A model generated the notes under the pieces. The model was not told the origin of the DNA. It ran no database searches and saw only the letters and a list, made by a program, of their open reading frames with translations. The position numbers and the translations under genes are program-made. From the NCBI GenBank assembly GCA_902727985.1, contig CACVAY010000084.1, positions 4,093-43,585 on the forward strand: DNA of 39,493 nucleotides, read 5' to 3'. This DNA comes from an uncultured Thiotrichaceae bacterium (GTDB taxonomy: Bacteria > Pseudomonadota > Gammaproteobacteria > Thiotrichales > Thiotrichaceae). Shown here one piece after another: positions 35,232-39,493 of this stretch (positions within the stretch are counted from its first letter, which is position 1; each line of letters starts with the position of its first letter).

Positions 35232-35346
35232 GGTGGCAATCCGCACTAGCCGCATCCCGGCACCCGAATCCATCACTACCGTTGCTCCCTTCCGGGCCTG
35301 GCGGGGTTCGCAACTTCTCGTCGCGGGAGGACCAATGCAGATCACC
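35232..35346 (-). ncRNA. ffs: Signal recognition particle 4.5S RNA
   Basis: This is the RNA of the bacterial signal recognition particle, which with Ffh targets membrane proteins. The minus strand from 35346 reads GGTGATCTGC and ends with GATTGCCACC, so the ends pair. The conserved tetraloop and symmetric-loop region CCAGGCCCGGAAGGGAGCAACGG-type core (35279-35301) and the opposing GTGCCGGGATGCGGCTAG segment match the E. coli 4.5S RNA core GGUCCGGAAGGAAGCAGCC. The length is about 115 nt. It lies 44 bases before the dnaX start, a frequent arrangement in gammaproteobacteria. Confidence 0.93.
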
Positions 35347-35355
35347 ATAATTACA

Positions 35356-35385
35356 ACATTAAAACACATTACTAATGAGTTTCAA
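35356..35385 (-). promoter_or_regulatory. Candidate ffs promoter
   Basis: On the minus strand TTGAAA (35380-35385) and TAATGT (35356-35361) are separated by 18 bases and lie just ahead of the 4.5S RNA 5' end. This promoter may also drive dnaX-ybaB-recR-hinT. Confidence 0.45.
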
Positions 35386-35511
35386 TGGTGCAGGCCGCGC
35401 ATTATGGCCGAAAGAATCCGAAGCGGCAATAGATAATGATCAAAAGTCCATGCTTGCCGAATAAACAAAAGCGCGTAAAATCCGCGTTCTTGATAAAACG
35501 AAAGCATTCCC

Positions 35512-37233
35512 ATGACCATCAGCAACCTGCTCGATCAAATCATCTCTTCCGCCATGCAGAAAGCAGGCGCCCCAGAAAACGCTCCCGCTGTGATCAAGCC
35601 ATCAGGGCGACCAGAATTTGGCGACTACCAAGCGAATGGCATCATGGGCGCTGCCAAGCAACTAAAAATGAATCCTCGCGAACTAGCCACCAAAGTTGTT
35701 GACGCATTGGAAATCGATGAGATGGCGGAAAAAATCGAAATCGCAGGCCCTGGTTTCATTAATATCCATCTTAAGAACGCATGGCTTGCGAAACAAATCA
35801 TCAGCAATCTTCGCAAAGATAATTGTGGCGTTGAAAAGACAGCGGAACCAGAAACAATCGTGGTGGATTACTCTGGCCCCAACCTTGCCAAAGAAATGCA
35901 CGTTGGACACTTACGCTCCACAATCATTGGTGATGCGACCGCCCGAATTCTAGATTTTCAAGGACACAAGGTTATTCGCCAAAACCATGTTGGTGATTGG
36001 GGCACACAATTTGGCATGTTGATCGCCCATATGGTTAGCCAGAACAATGATGATCTCACCTTAAAGCTTTCAGACCTTGAAACCTTCTACCGTGAAGCCA
36101 AAATCCGTTTCGACGAAGATGCTGACTTTGCCGAAACAGCAAGAAATTATGTCGTAAAACTACAGACTGGTGACGCTGAGTGCCTGGCACTTTGGCAACA
36201 ATTCATCAACACCTCTTTACAACACTGTGAAGAAGTCTATGAGACATTGAACGTTTTGCTAACACGCGACGATGTGAAACCTGAAAGTTCATACAATGAT
36301 GACCTACCGAACGTTATCAGCGACCTTGATAAGGCTGGACTATTAACTGAAGATGCAGGCGCACAATGCGTATTTCTGGATGAGTTCAAAGGCAAGGACG
36401 ATAAACTTCTACCCGCTATCGTGCAAAAATCAGATGGCGGCTACCTATACGCTACAACAGATCTTGCCGCCTTACGCTATCGCGCAAAAGAACTTGATGC
36501 CTCACGCATCATCTACTTTGTGGACGCACGCCAGAACTTACATCTCAACCAAGTCTTCACCATTAGTAAAAAAGCAGGGTTTGTTCCTGAAAGTACAGCA
36601 CTAGAGCATATGCCTTTTGGCACCATGATGGATAAAAGCGGCAAGCCATTCAAAACCCGTGCTGGTGGCACAACAAAGCTTGTTGAACTTCTGCATGAGG
36701 CACAACAACGCGCCTATGAGTTAGTCAGTGAGAAAAACCCCGAGCTTGATAATGACGAACGCCAGAACATCGGTAAAGTCATTGGTATCAGCGCTGTAAA
36801 ATATGCGGACTTATCCAAGAATCGGACTTCAGACTACATCTTCAACTGGGATAATATGCTCAGTTTTGAGGGTAATACCGCTCCTTATATGCTATACGCT
36901 TATGCGCGTATTCAGAGCATTTTCCGTAAAGCGGGAGACGTTGACACCAATGCCACACTCAATATCGAAGAGCCAACTGAACATCAATTAGCCCTTAAGC
37001 TACTACAATTTGCAGACATCATCGATACCGTTGCAGCTGACGGCACACCGAATAGTTTGTGCAATTACCTATATGAATTAGCTGGCAACTTCATGAGCTT
37101 CTACGAAGCCTGCCCGATACTAAAAGGCGATGACGCCACCAAGAACAGTCGCCTGCAACTTGCCCAGATGACAGCTAACACCTTACAGCAAGGCTTAAAC
37201 CTACTCGGTATTGATACGCTGGAGCGCATGTAG
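35512..37233 (+). CDS. argS: Arginyl-tRNA synthetase
   Basis: ArgS charges tRNA-Arg with arginine. The 573-residue class I enzyme has the N-terminal Add-1 tRNA-binding domain (about 1-110), the HIGH-type signature H130-V-G-H133 in AKEMHVGHLRSTIIGD, the degenerate KMSK region DKSGKPFKTRAGG (about 378-390), and a C-terminal helical DALR anticodon-binding domain with APYMLYAYARIQSI and LAGNFMSFYEACPIL. Length equals E. coli ArgS (577). It is divergent from ffs-dnaX. The short intervening overlapping ORFs are shadows. Confidence 0.97.
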   Translation: MTISNLLDQIISSAMQKAGAPENAPAVIKPSGRPEFGDYQANGIMGAAKQLKMNPRELATKVVDALEIDEMAEKIEIAGPGFINIHLKNAWLAKQIISNLRKDNCGVEKTAEPETIVVDYSGPNLAKEMHVGHLRSTIIGDATARILDFQGHKVIRQNHVGDWGTQFGMLIAHMVSQNNDDLTLKLSDLETFYREAKIRFDEDADFAETARNYVVKLQTGDAECLALWQQFINTSLQHCEEVYETLNVLLTRDDVKPESSYNDDLPNVISDLDKAGLLTEDAGAQCVFLDEFKGKDDKLLPAIVQKSDGGYLYATTDLAALRYRAKELDASRIIYFVDARQNLHLNQVFTISKKAGFVPESTALEHMPFGTMMDKSGKPFKTRAGGTTKLVELLHEAQQRAYELVSEKNPELDNDERQNIGKVIGISAVKYADLSKNRTSDYIFNWDNMLSFEGNTAPYMLYAYARIQSIFRKAGDVDTNATLNIEEPTEHQLALKLLQFADIIDTVAADGTPNSLCNYLYELAGNFMSFYEACPILKGDDATKNSRLQLAQMTANTLQQGLNLLGIDTLERM

Positions 37234-37295
37234 CTTCGACCTCGCTCAATATAAGCTACCACGCCTTTTACGCAGCCAGCCATCAGGAACCGATG

Positions 37296-37381
37296 CTTTA
37301 GCCTCGCCCTAAGCTTAAGCTGCGCGACTAAAGTCTCGATTCCACCACAGGTAAAAGTCAGCCTTTCAGTGTGGTGAGAAT
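37296..37381. repeat. Two tandem hairpins after argS
   Basis: The first hairpin pairs CTTTAG (37296-37301) with CTAAAG (37328-37333), with CGC/GCG and an AAGCTTAAGC core. The second pairs ATTC-CACCACA (37339-37349) with TGTGGTG-a-GAAT (37370-37381), with inner AAAG/CTTT. No U-run follows, so they are not clear terminators. They may be part of the argS 3' end or a dispersed repeat. Confidence 0.4.
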
Positions 37382-37505
37382 TAGCACACAAGCAAAATCA
37401 AAGTACGCGCTTGATTAAACCAAACTCTCTTTACCGAAAAGCCATCTTGCATATTTCTGTAAAAGAAGAAATACTTTTCATTCCACTAAACCAAACTTAT
37501 AAAAC

Positions 37506-39161
37506 ATGAAACCTTTTGCCCTGGCACTCTTAATTCTGCTAACTAATACCTTACATGCCGATGAAATTGGCATCGCTACAGCTCATCCCATGGCAACCGA
37601 CGCCGGAATACAAACATTAAAAAAAGGCGGAAATGCATTTGATGCCGCAATAACCGTGAGTGCCGTGCTAGCAGTTGTAGAACCCTATAGTTCTGGCATT
37701 GGAGGCGGTGGCTTTTGGTTATTGCATGATGCACTTCATGACGAAGAAATCATGCTCGATGGCCGCGAAACAGCCCCCGAAAAAGCGACTGCTAATATGT
37801 ACCTCGACAAAGATGGAAATATTATACCAAAGCTTTCTATTGATGGACCTTTAGCAGCTGGCATTCCAGGAGCGCCCGCTGCTTTGGTTTGGCTAGCAAA
37901 AAATAAGGGGGATCTTAAGTTACAACAGTCTCTACAACCCGCTATTGATGCCGCCAGAAAGGGTTTTCCTGTTGATCAGCACTATCGCGACATGCTGAAG
38001 TTTAGACTCAAAGCCATACAACAATCCCCTGAAGCGGCAAAAATCTTTTTACACGACAATCAAATTCCTGAAATAGGAAGCATCATCAAACAACCAGAAT
38101 TAGCTAAAACGCTAGAACGCATTGCTGAAAAAGGCAACGCAGGTTTTTATGAAGGTGAAACTGCCAAAAAACTCGTAGAAGACGTAACAAAGGCCGGCGG
38201 CATCTGGACACTCGACGACCTCAAAAACTACAAAGTCAGACTACGCACACCCATTACCGTTAACTACAAAGACATGCGCATTACCTCAGCCGCCCTTCCC
38301 TCATCTGGCGGCATTGTCATGTCTGAAATTTTCAATATCTTAGCTAGTTACCCACTTAACGACCTTGACCAAGCAACCCGCACCCACCTCATTGTAGAAG
38401 CCATGCGCCGCGCCTATCGAGATCGGGCTGAATACATGGGAGATGAAGACTTCGTCACTGTTCCCAAGAACCTACTGACCAGTAAAGCCTACGCAACAGG
38501 CTTACGCCAATCGATACGTCGAGATAAAGCAACACCTAGCGAATCACTTGCCCCTACGTGGCACGAAACATACAAAGGCACTGACACTACGCACTTTTCT
38601 ATACTCGATGCTGATGGCAACAAGGTATCTGCCACACTCTCTATTAATTACCCCTTTGGCTCTGGCTTTGTCGCAAAAGGAACTGGCGTGCTATTAAACG
38701 ACGAGATGGATGATTTCTCATCGAAACCCGGTGAACCCAATGTATATGGCCTGGTTGGCAACAAAGCCAATGCCATCGAGCCAAACAAACGCATGCTTTC
38801 CAGTATGTCTCCTACCTTCGTTGAAACTGACGATCGAATAGGCATCATTGGCACCCCAGGTGGTAGCCGAATTATTACCATGGTCACGTTGGGTGCACTC
38901 GCTTTTCAGCAAGGAAAGAATGCCGAAGAAATAGTGAACCTACCTCGATTTCATCATCAATACTTACCTGATCAAATCCAATTCGAAACAAAGGCTTTTG
39001 ATAGCAAACTTCAAGAAGCTCTTGAAAAGCGTGGACACAAGCTTGAGGAAAAAACATCTTCCTGGGGCAATATGCATATTGTGATTCTTGATAAAACCAG
39101 TGGAAAAGTGAGTTCCGCATCCGATAGTCGAGGTATCGGAAAAGCCGTAACAAGCCACTAG
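37506..39161 (+). CDS. ggt: Gamma-glutamyltransferase
   Basis: This periplasmic N-terminal nucleophile hydrolase cleaves the gamma-glutamyl bond of glutathione and transfers or hydrolyses it. The 551-residue precursor has a signal peptide (1-18, cut after LHA). The large subunit includes GGNAFDAAI and GGGGFWLLHD near the start. Self-cleavage should occur before T361 in GTDTTHFSILDADG, the catalytic nucleophile. The downstream LINYPFGSG-like segment and NDEMDDFSSKPGEPN lid, and TPGGSRIITMV, are typical. The proenzyme length is close to E. coli Ggt (580). No partner gene is adjacent. Confidence 0.95.
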   Translation: MKPFALALLILLTNTLHADEIGIATAHPMATDAGIQTLKKGGNAFDAAITVSAVLAVVEPYSSGIGGGGFWLLHDALHDEEIMLDGRETAPEKATANMYLDKDGNIIPKLSIDGPLAAGIPGAPAALVWLAKNKGDLKLQQSLQPAIDAARKGFPVDQHYRDMLKFRLKAIQQSPEAAKIFLHDNQIPEIGSIIKQPELAKTLERIAEKGNAGFYEGETAKKLVEDVTKAGGIWTLDDLKNYKVRLRTPITVNYKDMRITSAALPSSGGIVMSEIFNILASYPLNDLDQATRTHLIVEAMRRAYRDRAEYMGDEDFVTVPKNLLTSKAYATGLRQSIRRDKATPSESLAPTWHETYKGTDTTHFSILDADGNKVSATLSINYPFGSGFVAKGTGVLLNDEMDDFSSKPGEPNVYGLVGNKANAIEPNKRMLSSMSPTFVETDDRIGIIGTPGGSRIITMVTLGALAFQQGKNAEEIVNLPRFHHQYLPDQIQFETKAFDSKLQEALEKRGHKLEEKTSSWGNMHIVILDKTSGKVSSASDSRGIGKAVTSH

Positions 39162-39190
39162 AAAGAGCAAATGCCGAGACTCCTTACCAA

Positions 39191-39243
39191 TGCCTCTATG
39201 GCCGCAACTACCTTCCATACGTCAAAATATTCGGCCATAGGCA
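39191..39243. repeat. Inverted repeat downstream of ggt
   Basis: TGCCT-CT-ATGGCCG (39191-39204) pairs with CGGCCATAGGCA (39232-39243), 12 bp with one two-base bulge and a 27-base loop. No T-run follows. It may stabilise the ggt mRNA end or bind a protein. A second weaker stem (GCGATTCC/GGAACCGC) follows. Confidence 0.45.
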
Positions 39244-39305
39244 CTTAGCAACAAACGCGACTGAAGCCGCGATTCCTTTTTCCGCAGATTGGAACCGCAG
39301 AAACG

Positions 39306-39333
39306 AAAAAAGCACCCCGAAGGGTGCTTTTTT
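39306..39333. terminator. Bidirectional terminator between ggt and porin
   Basis: AAAAAAGCACCC pairs perfectly with GGGTGCTTTTTT around a CGAA loop. T-runs occur in both directions, so it ends the porin transcript (minus) and may end ggt. Confidence 0.95.
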
Positions 39334-39359
39334 CTCATTCATAATTTGATTAAATCAAA

Positions 39360-39493
39360 TTAGAAAGTTTGGCGGATACCGATTGAGAAACCATCTGCAT
39401 CACCACCTGCGTCAGCAGCTGTACCGTCTGAACGACCGTATGTACCCATTTGATACAATGTGTTACCAGCTTCACCATCAATAGTTGAATACT
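39360..39493 (-). CDS. Outer-membrane porin, C-terminal end only
   Basis: The minus frame is open from the window edge to the stop at 39360 and gives 43 residues ending DGFSIGIRQTF. A C-terminal strand with alternating hydrophobic residues and a final Phe is the beta-barrel assembly signal of Gram-negative trimeric porins. The Gly/Asp/Ala-rich stretch before it would be an extracellular loop. The 5' part lies outside the window, so the exact porin family is unknown. Confidence 0.8.
   Translation of the reverse strand, partial: YSTIDGEAGNTLYQMGTYGRSDGTAADAGGDADGFSIGIRQTF

Noticed and set aside
35189-35239. Upstream start for dnaX
   Set aside because: It would overlap the 4.5S RNA end; [10 protein letters not shown] is the conserved DnaX start.

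Overview
The window is a gammaproteobacterial chromosome segment with moderate to low GC. Evidence: a ffs-dnaX-ybaB-recR cluster, a holD-like gene position before rimI, ccoNOQP-ccoGHIS, an FNR-type regulator and a porin. The gene set would suit a marine or aquatic Methylophaga-like lineage, but that is a guess from protein style, not shown by any marker. No transposase, integrase, tRNA, 16S/23S rRNA or CRISPR array was seen.

Layout. 1-8.7 kb is accessory: a truncated repeat-rich protein (minus strand, with 90-bp tandem repeats), a secreted HExxH protein, parC, an animal-type haem peroxidase and a secreted glycosidase-like protein with a carbohydrate-binding tail. 8.8-18.2 kb is mostly housekeeping: ppc, an FNR-family regulator, a probable small RNA, pssA, a PphA-like phosphatase, leuA behind a leucine-rich leader ORF, a family-4 uracil-DNA glycosylase and rimI. 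18.3-19.2 kb is a LysR regulator. 19.7-28.6 kb (all minus) is the complete cbb3 oxidase locus: structural genes ccoNOQP, a terminator, then maturation genes ccoG, a long ccoH, ccoI and ccoS. 28.8-32.1 kb holds dgkA, moaC, an SH3b protein, a MITE-like palindromic element and a FecR-like Ser/Gly-rich protein. 32.3-35.35 kb (minus) is ffs-dnaX-ybaB-recR-hinT. 35.5-39.5 kb is argS, ggt and the 3' end of a porin.

How they work together. A perfect FNR box (TTGAT-N4-ATCAA) sits where a class II activator would bind for ccoN, and a near-perfect one overlaps the start region of the FNR-like gene. The regulator therefore probably controls itself and the oxidase, although its iron-sulfur cysteines differ from E. 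coli FNR. The most striking observation is dnaX. The zero frame stops directly after a ten-A run. A -1 shift there opens a frame that runs without a stop through a tau-type C-terminal domain and ends in an ATGA overlap with ybaB. Zero-frame translation would give a 368-residue gamma-like protein and the shift a 545-residue tau. The uracil-DNA glycosylase starts with a peptide resembling the clamp-loader-binding N-terminus of HolD (psi), and sits where holD often sits, next to rimI.

Most starts were taken from family alignment and ribosome-binding sites judged by eye; no database search was run.
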